From Ruminiclostridium sp. (lineage in GTDB: Bacteria; Bacillota; Clostridia; Oscillospirales; Ruminococcaceae): a DNA stretch of 59,865 bases. Below, one piece after another: positions 17,807-25,850 of this stretch (the first letter of the stretch is position 1; each line of letters opens with the position of its first letter). The notes under the pieces were generated by a model. That model saw only the letters and a program-made list of their open reading frames with translations. It was not told the DNA's origin and did no database searches. A program made the position numbers and the translations under genes. The stretch covers positions 1 to 59,865 of the forward strand of contig JAGAVH010000074.1 of assembly GCA_017942025.1 (NCBI GenBank). The letters run 5' to 3'.

Positions 17807-18235
17807 TTATAGTTTTTTCAGCATATCGATATGTGGACAGAATTCGTCCATATACTCATCGCCGTATTCGTTATATCCGCATTTTCTGTAGAAAGCCGAC
17901 GCCCTGACCTGAGCAGACAGGACGAGTGAGCTTATTCCCTGCTCTTTTGCAAATTTCTCTGCTTCTTTCATTACATAAGCGCCTATGCCTTTACTGCGAT
18001 ATTCTCTTATTACCGCAACTCTGCCGATATGATAGGGATTTTCATCTCCGTAGAGCCTTGCCGTTGCTATAGGCATATCACTGTCGTAGGCGACAAAATG
18101 ATAAGCTATCTTATCGATATCATCATATTCGGTACTGAAGCCCTGCTCGGTAAGAAAAACATCTTCTCTTATCTTACCTGCAACAGCAAACAGCTCATCT
18201 TTATTTCCTTTGAAAACTACTGTTTTAAGCTTCAT
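17807..18235 (-). CDS. GNAT acetyltransferase (ElaA/YitI-like)
   Basis: 142 residues. The acetyl-CoA-binding motif is VIREYRSKGIGAYVMKEAEK (about 74-93), and the C-terminal part (SAFYRKCGYNEYGDEYMDE) fits the ElaA/YitI subgroup. The substrate is unknown. Its ATG overlaps the stop of the ABC ATPase gene by one base (TAATG), so the two are coupled. Confidence 0.8.
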   Translation of the reverse strand: MKLKTVVFKGNKDELFAVAGKIREDVFLTEQGFSTEYDDIDKIAYHFVAYDSDMPIATARLYGDENPYHIGRVAVIREYRSKGIGAYVMKEAEKFAKEQGISSLVLSAQVRASAFYRKCGYNEYGDEYMDEFCPHIDMLKKL

Positions 18236-18960
18236 TAAAGCACCTTTGATAAAAATTCTTTAAGTCGCTGACTTTCGGGATTTGCAAAGAATTCAGCAGG
18301 AGTATTCTGCTCAACAATCATACCCTCGTCCATAAACATAACACGGGAAGCAACCTCTTTCGCAAAGCCCATTTCGTGAGTTACAACCACCATTGTCATA
18401 CCATCGTTGGCAAGCTCCTTCATAAGGTTTAAAACCTCGCCTACCATTTCGGGATCGAGTGCGGATGTAGGCTCATCAAAGAGCATTATTTCGGGATTCA
18501 TAGCAAGGGAGCGAGCTATTGCTATTCTCTGCTTCTGACCGCCCGAAAGCTGATTGGGGTACTGATTTGCCTTATCGGAAAGTCCGACCTTTGCAAGAAG
18601 CTCCTCAGCTGTTCTGTCAGCCTCTTCCTGCGTCATAAGCTTTAATTTTACAGGTGCAAGAGTGATATTCTTCTTGATTGTCAGATGTGGGAACAGATTG
18701 AAGTGCTGGAACACCATACCCATTCTGCGTCTTACAAGATTTACTTCCTTTTCAGGCAGTTTAGTGATATCAACACCATCAACAAAAATCTCGCCGGATG
18801 TAGGTCTTTCCATTAAGTTAAGGCATCTTAAAAATGTACTCTTACCTGAGCCTGAAGGTCCTACTATAACTACCTTTTCGCCCTTTTCTATAGTTTCTGT
18901 GATGTTCTTCAAAACATGAAGCTCATTAAAGGATTTATTGAGATTGTTAACGTTTATCAT
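18235..18960 (-). CDS. Polar amino acid ABC transporter ATPase
   Basis: 241 residues from ATG 18960, chosen over a TTG at 18969 that nearly touches the AGGAG site. Walker A is [16 protein letters not shown], the signature [16 protein letters not shown], Walker [14 protein letters not shown] and the H-loop VVTHEMGFA. Sequence and size match GlnQ/ArtP-type importers of polar amino acids. The gene starts 14 bases inside the 3' end of the permease gene. Substrate is not resolved. Confidence 0.92.
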   Translation of the reverse strand: MINVNNLNKSFNELHVLKNITETIEKGEKVVIVGPSGSGKSTFLRCLNLMERPTSGEIFVDGVDITKLPEKEVNLVRRRMGMVFQHFNLFPHLTIKKNITLAPVKLKLMTQEEADRTAEELLAKVGLSDKANQYPNQLSGGQKQRIAIARSLAMNPEIMLFDEPTSALDPEMVGEVLNLMKELANDGMTMVVVTHEMGFAKEVASRVMFMDEGMIVEQNTPAEFFANPESQRLKEFLSKVL

Positions 18961-19660
18961 TTTTTGCAAGTCTCCTTTCGAGCTTTGTTACGAGGAATGA
19001 TAAGAACATTACCATTACAAGATAAATAACCGCTACTGCGATAAGAGGAAGGAATGCTTCATAGGTAAGGCTTCTGATGATATCGCCGCCCTTTGTAAGG
19101 TCGGATATAGCAATATAACCTGATACTGAGGTTTCCTTCAGAAGTACGATAAACTCGTTGGCAAGCGCAGGAAGTACATTCTTCAGAGCCTGAGGTAATA
19201 TAATGCTTACCATAGTCTGCATATAACCAAGGCCAAGGCTGGAGCCTGCTTCGAACTGACCGTTATCAATGGACATAATACCTGAACGGACAATTTCTGC
19301 AACGTAAGCCGCAGAGTTAAGACCGAAAGCTATTACAGCCACCACAAGCTTGTCTATATCAAAGGAGCCGAAAATTACGAAATAAATAATGAGAAGCTGA
19401 ACTACAACAGGTGTACCTCTGATTACTGTCAGATACAGCTTTGCTATAACGTTAAGAAAGCCAAGCTTACCTGTTTTATCATGAGTAGCTCTTATTATTG
19501 CGATAAGGAAGCCTAAAACAAGGCCTATAATTATCGACAGAAAAGTTATGATAAGTGTATTCGCCAGACCATCGGTAAGATACTGCCAGCGAGCGTCCTT
19601 TATGAAGTTGTCGTAGAACTTTTCGCCGAAGTCCGCAAACCACTGCATTATGAAGTCCAT
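18947..19660 (-). CDS. Amino acid ABC transporter permease
   Basis: About 237 residues with five membrane helices. The binding-protein-dependent EAA-type loop reads [20 protein letters not shown]. It is the HisM/GlnP-like permease of the importer encoded with the genes at 18235 and 19761. The start at 19660 follows GGAAGG; a longer in-frame reading to 19702 runs into the intergenic hairpin and was not used. One permease gene is present, so a homodimer is likely. Confidence 0.9.
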   Translation of the reverse strand: MDFIMQWFADFGEKFYDNFIKDARWQYLTDGLANTLIITFLSIIIGLVLGFLIAIIRATHDKTGKLGFLNVIAKLYLTVIRGTPVVVQLLIIYFVIFGSFDIDKLVVAVIAFGLNSAAYVAEIVRSGIMSIDNGQFEAGSSLGLGYMQTMVSIILPQALKNVLPALANEFIVLLKETSVSGYIAISDLTKGGDIIRSLTYEAFLPLIAVAVIYLVMVMFLSFLVTKLERRLAKNDKR

Positions 19661-19708
19661 ATTGTTGAAATCCTTCCTGTAAAAAGTATTTGTTATTTGC
19701 AAATTTTA

Positions 19709-19740
19709 CGCCGTGCAAATCAATACCGATTCGCACGGCG
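19709..19740 (-). promoter_or_regulatory. Intercistronic hairpin between binding protein and permease genes
   Basis: Perfect 8-bp stem CGCCGTGC / GCACGGCG (19709-19716/19733-19740) in the 100-base gap. No good T-run follows on the minus strand, so mRNA processing or stabilisation of the upstream binding-protein message is more likely than full termination. Confidence 0.5.
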
Positions 19741-19760
19741 AAAAGTGTATTCTGTTCAGA

Positions 19761-20543
19761 TTACTTCTTTCTTACAACGATAACCTGGTTAGCCTTTGTG
19801 TAAGCATTGGAGAAGTCAACGTTTTTGAGACGGTCTTCTGTTACAGACATACCTGCAACACCAACGTCAGCCTTGCCTGAGTTTACTGCGGAGATGATAG
19901 CGTCGAAATCCATATCCTCAATCTTGAGGTCATAGCCGAGCTTATCGCAAACTGCCTGCATCATATCGGCGTCAATACCTACAACCTTACCGCCCTCAAC
20001 TGATTCATAGGGAGGGAATGCTGCATTTGTTGCCATTACGAGTGTGCCGTTTGATCTGTCTACATTTTCAGGTGACTTGTAAGGATACTGACCGATTTCA
20101 TCACCGATCCAGTTTCTTACGATCTTGCTGAGTGTACCATCTTCTTCGAGCTCTTTAAGAGCGCCGTTAATCTTTGCTGTAAGCTCAGAGCCCTTCTTGA
20201 TTGCAATAGCATATTCTTCTGTGATAAAGGGATCGTCAAGAATCTTGAGATCGTCGTTCTTTTCAACGAAAACCTTTGCAGGCTCTACGTCGATAACGAC
20301 TGCGTCAACCTTACCCTGCTTTAAAGCCTGGATTGCGTCAGCGCCCTTCTTGTATCTGTCGATTGTAGCACCTTCTACCTTTGATGCTTCTGCATCGCCT
20401 GTTGTACCCTGCTGAACGCCGATAGTCTTGCCAACAAGGTCATCCTTGGAATTTACAGAGTTGGGCTTTACTCCGCCGGAGCAACCTACTAATGTTACTG
20501 CAAGAATTGCTGTTGCGACAATAGCTGAAATTATTTTCTTCAT
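19761..20543 (-). CDS. Amino acid ABC transporter substrate-binding lipoprotein
   Basis: 260 residues from ATG 20543, which follows a purine-rich GGAAAGGAAAAAG stretch. The signal peptide ends in the lipobox LVGC (Cys at about 21). The mature part is an SBP_bac_3 fold with EGGKVVGIDADMMQAVCDKL and SGKADVGVAGMSVTEDRLKN, as in histidine/glutamine/cystine-type binding proteins. It is the first gene of the importer operon and should be anchored on the outer face of the membrane. Confidence 0.92.
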   Translation of the reverse strand: MKKIISAIVATAILAVTLVGCSGGVKPNSVNSKDDLVGKTIGVQQGTTGDAEASKVEGATIDRYKKGADAIQALKQGKVDAVVIDVEPAKVFVEKNDDLKILDDPFITEEYAIAIKKGSELTAKINGALKELEEDGTLSKIVRNWIGDEIGQYPYKSPENVDRSNGTLVMATNAAFPPYESVEGGKVVGIDADMMQAVCDKLGYDLKIEDMDFDAIISAVNSGKADVGVAGMSVTEDRLKNVDFSNAYTKANQVIVVRKK

Positions 20544-20605
20544 TTTCTTTTTCCTTTCCTGTGAGGTAAACCTCGATTTCATTTAAGATTAAACCATATG
20601 TAATT

Positions 20606-20635
20606 ATTATAGCATAACCAAAGTTATAAAGTCAA
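20606..20635 (-). promoter_or_regulatory. Promoter of the amino acid importer operon
   Basis: Minus-strand TTGACT (20635-20630) and TATAAT (20611-20606) with an 18-base spacer; the 5' UTR is about 55 bases with no riboswitch seen. Confidence 0.7.
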
Positions 20636-20660
20636 CACAAAACAACGATTTTGTTAAAAA

Positions 20661-23624
20661 TTATACAATATTATCAAACTCAGGCAGACAATGGGTAGCA
20701 TCGGGTTTTAACGGTGCAGTTTTATCGGATATCATATTCAGCATAAAGGGTACTATCTGAGGATCAAACTGAGTTCCTGCACCTGATTTAAGCTCCTCTA
20801 TAACTGTCTTGGAATCCAGCGCATTTCTGTAGCACCTGTCGCTTGACATAGCGTCATATGCATCGGCAACACCGATAATACGAGCCACCAGAGGGATTTC
20901 ATCGCCTACAAGCTGTTTTCCGTAGCCTTTTCCGTCATATCTTTCGTGATGATAGCTTGCACCATCGCTTGAACCTTCAAGAGCTGTAAAATCCTTCAGG
21001 ATTTCGCCGCCTATGAGAGGATGTGTTTTTATAACCGCAAATTCTTCTTCTGTAAGCCTTGACGGCTTATTGAGTATAGCGTCAGGGATACCTATTTTGC
21101 CTATATCATGAAGAAGAGCTATATAATAGATTTTTTCCTGCTCATCTTCGCTCATACCCATGCGCTTTGCAAGCTCTCTCGAATAATAGGCAACTCTCAT
21201 TGAGTGACCGTTTGTGTATTTGTCCTTTGCGTCTATAGTGCGTGCAAGAGTTTCAAGTCCCTGTACTATAATACCCTTATACTCCTTTTCCCTTTTCTTC
21301 ATCAGCTCCATTTTTTTACGGGCAATAAGCATCACTATCAGAACAGTAATAAGTATTACAAAAATTACGAACAGAGGAACAAAGAAGGGCTGCTCATAAA
21401 ATCTGAGCTCTTTATTTATGACAATCTGCTGCTCTGTGAAATTTCCAGGGTTAGCGGGATCGTATATTCTTAAAGCAAAGGTATATGTGCCGCCGGGTAG
21501 ATTTGTATAGCTTATTTTTCCGCTTTTCTGCTTATTCAGGATAGTTTCCTCATTTTCAAAACCATGTAAGCGGTAAGAAACATCAACTGGTGAGATATCG
21601 GTAAAGGACAGTACGGAAAAATCAATGGTAACTCTCTTATTATCCGAGGTTATTTGTACAGATGTGGGATGATGATATTCGTTTTCATCTGTCTGAATGC
21701 TGTTTATTATAACCTTTGGGAGTTCTGCCTTCTGAGCCTTGAAGCCGAAAATACTGATACCGTTTCGTGTTGTCAGATAAATATTTCCGTTTTCATCTGT
21801 GTAGTGCCAGGTGTTTGCATTGAGCGAGCCTGTAAGTCCGTGCTTTGAGCCGTGTACCTCGCCTGATACCGTTTCACCTGCCAGCAGTTTTTCCTTGTCA
21901 ACAGAAAAGATTCCGCTGTTCTGCATTATCCAGAGTTTATCGCCCTTATCACAGAAATCAAATATACTGCCTGCACCCTTTTCCAGATTATCAAGCTTTC
22001 TGAACTGTCCGCCTTCAAAATAATAAAGGCTACTGCCTGCGCTGACAAAATACGCATCCTTTTTTGATATATCAGGGGTTATACGAAGAACAACACCCTC
22101 GTTGAGTCCCTTTTCAAAGGAATAATTGGTAACTCCGCTGTCACTTATGCTGTATATACCATCTCCGTCGCTGCCTGCAAGAATCGAACCGTCAGAGGCT
22201 TCATAAAGGCATAGAATCTGAGTTACATCAAGTCCGTCCTCAGCTCCGATGTTCTTTACCACCTTGCCGTCCTTTATATATGATATGCCAAGCTGTGTTC
22301 CGACTACTATGGTATTGTCAGAGGTTTCGCATATCACCCTTGCACGGTTGCATATAAGTCCCTTATCCTCGTTATAAACGACGATATCGTCTGTTTTAGC
22401 ATCATAACATATAACAGCGTTATCGGAATATGTCGCAAACCACACCTTGCCGTTGCTGTCAGCAAGAATGTGTCTTACTCTGACTCCGTTCAGCATATCT
22501 TCTATAGACGTATCAATAGCCTTCCAGCTTTCATCATATACCATAAGTCCGCTATCGTGACCTATAAAGTATTTGCCATCCTGCTTAGCAATAGCGTTTA
22601 TACTGACAGAGCCAAGCTCCATAGCGATAGTGTTTGGCGAGCTGAAGCAACCTCTTGTATATTTTATAACGCCGTAAGATGACGAAGCCAGCCAGTAAGT
22701 ACCCTCATAGTCACAGATTGCGCTGTTTACCGAAGCCGCCTTGTCTGTTTCATCAAACTCTGTAAGTCTACCCTCCTTATCGATAACCGCAAAGCCACGA
22801 AGTCCGCTTACAAGTATTTCTCCGTCTTTGCTTACTCTTATTTTGTTATGCGTATTGACGTTTCCTGTCGGTAAAAGTTCTGTTTTTCCACCGTCAAGAT
22901 ATCTGACAATAAGATTTACAGACATTCCGACAAGAATATTTCCTTCGTTATCCGATGTCAGGCAGTAAGGCTCTATATCAGCGCCTTCACTATTTTCAAC
23001 GGAAAAAACACCCTTTTCTATGCTCATATTATCGAGGTCAACAACGTAAACATCAGCTGTCAACGCACCCCATAGCTTTCCTGAATTATCTACGGCACAG
23101 CTATAGAAGGTCGTTCCTTCAAGCTCTTCAGAGAGTGGCTTTATCCCTTCGTTTGTGATTTCGGCAAGTCCTGAATTTGATGCACAGAATATTCTTCCGT
23201 CACTGCTTTCACAAAAATCTCTTATGCAAAGGAATTCATTTTCGACAGTGCAGTCTATTTTCTTGAACTTATCGTTTTCATATACATATACGCCTGCATC
23301 ATTTGTTCCTATCCACAGTCTGCCCTTACTGTCCTCAAGCATAGAACGGACAGAGGACGAATCTATCTGCTTTAGTGTACTATAGTTCTTGAATTCGCTT
23401 CCGTCATATCTGATAAGTCCGCCGTAGCTTCCAATCCATATGTAGCCGTCGGAAGTCTGAAGGATATCATTTGCTTCTCCTGTCGGCAGTCCGCTTTCCT
23501 CGTTATACACAGACACAACAAAGTCGCCCGGTTCTTCCGCTGAAACTATCTGCGCAAAATTACATATCGTAACAATAGTCATTGTTAGCAATATGAATAT
23601 TTTATGTATAAAACCTCTCTTCAT
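20661..23624 (-). CDS. Membrane sensor: beta-propeller, Y_Y_Y and HD-GYP-type phosphohydrolase
   Basis: About 987 residues from ATG 23624 (GGAG five bases upstream). A signal peptide ends near SAEE. Then come about 600 residues of two-component-regulator propeller repeats (recurring DGYIWIGSYGG, SKGRLWIGTNDAG, SNGKVWFATY), a Y_Y_Y domain (about 640-735), one membrane helix (about 745-768) and a cytoplasmic HD domain. HDIGKIGIPD (about 840) and TYHHERYDGKGYG-type residues match HD-GYP cyclic-di-GMP phosphodiesterases, except that the GYP triplet reads GYG. It probably senses an external ligand and acts on a cyclic dinucleotide; no GGDEF protein is nearby. Confidence 0.85.
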   Translation of the reverse strand: MKRGFIHKIFILLTMTIVTICNFAQIVSAEEPGDFVVSVYNEESGLPTGEANDILQTSDGYIWIGSYGGLIRYDGSEFKNYSTLKQIDSSSVRSMLEDSKGRLWIGTNDAGVYVYENDKFKKIDCTVENEFLCIRDFCESSDGRIFCASNSGLAEITNEGIKPLSEELEGTTFYSCAVDNSGKLWGALTADVYVVDLDNMSIEKGVFSVENSEGADIEPYCLTSDNEGNILVGMSVNLIVRYLDGGKTELLPTGNVNTHNKIRVSKDGEILVSGLRGFAVIDKEGRLTEFDETDKAASVNSAICDYEGTYWLASSSYGVIKYTRGCFSSPNTIAMELGSVSINAIAKQDGKYFIGHDSGLMVYDESWKAIDTSIEDMLNGVRVRHILADSNGKVWFATYSDNAVICYDAKTDDIVVYNEDKGLICNRARVICETSDNTIVVGTQLGISYIKDGKVVKNIGAEDGLDVTQILCLYEASDGSILAGSDGDGIYSISDSGVTNYSFEKGLNEGVVLRITPDISKKDAYFVSAGSSLYYFEGGQFRKLDNLEKGAGSIFDFCDKGDKLWIMQNSGIFSVDKEKLLAGETVSGEVHGSKHGLTGSLNANTWHYTDENGNIYLTTRNGISIFGFKAQKAELPKVIINSIQTDENEYHHPTSVQITSDNKRVTIDFSVLSFTDISPVDVSYRLHGFENEETILNKQKSGKISYTNLPGGTYTFALRIYDPANPGNFTEQQIVINKELRFYEQPFFVPLFVIFVILITVLIVMLIARKKMELMKKREKEYKGIIVQGLETLARTIDAKDKYTNGHSMRVAYYSRELAKRMGMSEDEQEKIYYIALLHDIGKIGIPDAILNKPSRLTEEEFAVIKTHPLIGGEILKDFTALEGSSDGASYHHERYDGKGYGKQLVGDEIPLVARIIGVADAYDAMSSDRCYRNALDSKTVIEELKSGAGTQFDPQIVPFMLNMISDKTAPLKPDATHCLPEFDNIV

Positions 23625-23663
23625 ATTTACTCCAATCAATACATAATAAATATACTCTCTTTA

Positions 23664-23692
23664 ATTATACAACTTTTTATCAGATTATTCAA
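23664..23692 (-). promoter_or_regulatory. Promoter of the HD-GYP sensor gene
   Basis: Minus-strand TTGAAT (23692-23687) and TATAAT (23669-23664), spacer 17. Confidence 0.65.
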
Positions 23693-23762
23693 TAAAAAAA
23701 TGAGAATTTCAGTAAAACTATATATCAGGCTAAGGCATTTTTCATATAATTTTACAGCAAAA

Positions 23763-23790
23763 CAGACTTATACCCTCAGGCATAAGTCTG
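23763..23790 (-). terminator. Terminator of the GNAT gene at 23801
   Basis: Stem CAGACTTAT / ATAAGTCTG (23763-23771/23782-23790) followed on the minus strand by TTTT, ten bases after the stop. Confidence 0.7.
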
Positions 23791-23800
23791 CAAATCGTTG

Positions 23801-24283
23801 TTATTCATTTATCCACTCCATAAAGCCTATTGCAAAAGGCAAATGGGGATGTATGCTTGCACCGGCATAGTTAAATCCGTTTTTTTCATACCATCTTTTT
23901 TCTATCTGTCCACCGTCAGCTACGCTTGCTATAAGCTTTTTTCCACCAAGCTCACGTACTCTGCTTTTAGCAAGCTCTACCATCTGAGCTCCATAGCCTT
24001 TTCTTCTGAAATTCGGCAACACGCTAAAGCACTTGACCTCGTAAACTCCCTTTTCTTTAAGGGAAAGAGAGAAAAAGCCGACCATCGTATCATTTTCATC
24101 TGTTGCGGAATACATCTCAAAGCCCCAGTTATAGAAGCTTTCCAGCTTTTCGATAGGCATAAAGCTTGTATGATTGGGGCAGTTCATTCTGGTAACGCCA
24201 AACATAGATGCTTCAGTTTCGTAGCTTTTATGTATAATTTCAAGGCACTGCGGCAAATCTTCTCTTTTTACTTTTCTTATCAC
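23801..24283 (-). CDS. GNAT-family acetyltransferase
   Basis: 160 residues from a GTG at 24283 with AGGAGAT upstream. The frame stays open to 24469, but that extension overlaps the terminator and 3' end of the next gene and was rejected. The acetyl-CoA motif is VLPNFRRKGYGAQMVELAKS, and the C-terminus reads WYEKNGFNYAGAS. Substrate unknown. It has its own weak promoter (TTTACA-17-TAAAAT) and terminator, so it is probably monocistronic. Confidence 0.82.
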   Translation of the reverse strand: MIRKVKREDLPQCLEIIHKSYETEASMFGVTRMNCPNHTSFMPIEKLESFYNWGFEMYSATDENDTMVGFFSLSLKEKGVYEVKCFSVLPNFRRKGYGAQMVELAKSRVRELGGKKLIASVADGGQIEKRWYEKNGFNYAGASIHPHLPFAIGFMEWINE

Positions 24284-24371
24284 TTTGTTATCTCCTATCT
24301 GCTCATTGAATAATATAGTATTTATTTTACCATATTTTTTTCGTTTTGTAAAGGGCGGCAGGAAATAACAG

Positions 24372-24400
24372 AAAACTCCCGTGCGTTTTTTACACGGGAG
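24372..24400 (-). terminator. Terminator of the CofE-like gene
   Basis: Stem CTCCCGTG / CACGGGAG (24376-24383/24393-24400) followed on the minus strand by TTTT. Confidence 0.75.
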
Positions 24401-24407
24401 GTAAATT

Positions 24408-25601
24408 TTATTCTGTTGTGTAGTTATCAAAGTAACCCTGAATAAATACAATAGGTGTACCCTTATCACCTGAGCCAGAAGTAAGGTCGCAGAGTGAACC
24501 GATAAGGTCTGTAAGTCTTCTGGGAGTTGTACCCTCAGAAACCATCTGGCCTACAAGGTTGCTGTCCTTCTGCTGAATCTTTTCCTTGATAGCATCCTTT
24601 AATGCATCACCGGAAAGATCTGAGAAATCATTGTCAGCAAGGTACTTTAATTTAAGCTCGTTGGGTGTACCCTCAAGACCTGCTGTATATGCAGGAGATA
24701 CAACGGGGTCAGCAAGCTCCCATATCTTACCGATAGGATCCTTGAAAGCACCATCGCCGTAAACCATAACCTCTACGTTCTTGCCTGTAGCAGCTTTAAG
24801 CTTTGCAGCAATAGCGTCAACAACAGGCTGGCAATCTCTGGGGAAGAGCTTTACCTGATCTTCAGTTGACTTGTTTGAGCCTAAAAGACCATAGTTTTCG
24901 TTATAACCACTACCATTTACGGGTGCATTGAGAATTTCGTCAAGACCTAAAACTATTTCAGCGCCTGCAGCCTTTAAAATTCTCTTGGTTCTTGCTCTGG
25001 TATGAATATCACAGCAAAGAACGTTCTTTGTATAAGGAAGAATTGCCTTTGCATTGTTTGCAAAAACTATCTCACAATCTGCACCACATTCACGGATAAG
25101 ACTTTCATAATACTCTACGTAGTCAACGCCTGTAAAGGTGTGCTTTTCGTATCCGAAAAGCTCACGGTACTTTTCAAGTGAAAGTACGTCTGTATAGGGA
25201 TTAACACCCTTTTCGTCAAGAGCATCAAGGCTTACAAGGTGGTTACCCACTTCGTCAGAAGGATAGGAAAGCATAAGAACTATCTTCTTTGCGCCCTTTG
25301 CAATACCACGCAGACAGATAGCGAATCTGTTGCGGCTTAGTATCGGGAAAATAACGCCTACGGTTTCTCCTCCGAACTTTGTTCTGACATCAGTGGCAAT
25401 ATCATCAACAGTTGCGTAGTTACCCTGCGCTCTTGCTACGATAGCCTCTGTCATCGCAACGATATCTCTGTCACGGATTTCAAAACCATCATCCTTAGCT
25501 GCTTCGAGAATTGAATTTGTAACGATTTCAACGATGTCATCACCACTTCTGATAATGGGAGCACGGACACCTCTTGAAACAGTACCAATCATACGGCTCA
25601 T
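24408..25601 (-). CDS. CofE-like coenzyme F420-0:L-glutamate ligase family protein
   Basis: 397 residues from ATG 25601, with AAGGAG eight bases upstream; a GTG at 25610 overlaps that site. Segments IVAMTEAIVARAQGNY, SRNRFAICLRGIAKGAKKIV and VEVMVYGDGAFKDPIGKIW are typical of the F420_ligase/CofE fold, which adds glutamate to F420-0 through an amide bond. The protein is longer than archaeal CofE (about 250 residues), with a C-terminal extension ending in DLTSGSGDKGTPIVFIQGYF. Clostridia generally lack F420, so another amide-bond substrate is likely. No cofactor genes are adjacent. Confidence 0.8.
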   Translation of the reverse strand: MSRMIGTVSRGVRAPIIRSGDDIVEIVTNSILEAAKDDGFEIRDRDIVAMTEAIVARAQGNYATVDDIATDVRTKFGGETVGVIFPILSRNRFAICLRGIAKGAKKIVLMLSYPSDEVGNHLVSLDALDEKGVNPYTDVLSLEKYRELFGYEKHTFTGVDYVEYYESLIRECGADCEIVFANNAKAILPYTKNVLCCDIHTRARTKRILKAAGAEIVLGLDEILNAPVNGSGYNENYGLLGSNKSTEDQVKLFPRDCQPVVDAIAAKLKAATGKNVEVMVYGDGAFKDPIGKIWELADPVVSPAYTAGLEGTPNELKLKYLADNDFSDLSGDALKDAIKEKIQQKDSNLVGQMVSEGTTPRRLTDLIGSLCDLTSGSGDKGTPIVFIQGYFDNYTTE

Positions 25602-25659
25602 ATTGAACACTCCTTAAAATTTAAATGCAATCAGATTTACGAAATCAATCGCAATGATT

Positions 25660-25688
25660 ATTTTAGCACATTTGCTTTCATTTTTCAA
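25660..25688 (-). promoter_or_regulatory. Promoter of the CofE-like gene
   Basis: Minus-strand TTGAAA (25688-25683) and TAAAAT (25665-25660), spacer 17. The remainder of the gap up to 25850 is AT-rich with no gene seen. Confidence 0.55.
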
Positions 25689-25850
25689 TAGTATTTTGAA
25701 AATTTTTTATCAGAATTAAACATTTTTTGTTGCATTACAAAAAAATCCTTCAAATACACCTCAAACGGAATTTAGTCTAACGCCTTAAAACAAGGGAAAT
25801 TCTGTTTTCAGTCTCTCTTTCCGATATGAAATTTTGCAATTTTCATCCCA

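Noticed and set aside
23801-24469. N-terminal extension of the GNAT gene to 24469
   Set aside because: The extension covers the terminator and 3' end of the neighbouring gene; GTG 24283 has a good ribosome site and begins the conserved domain.
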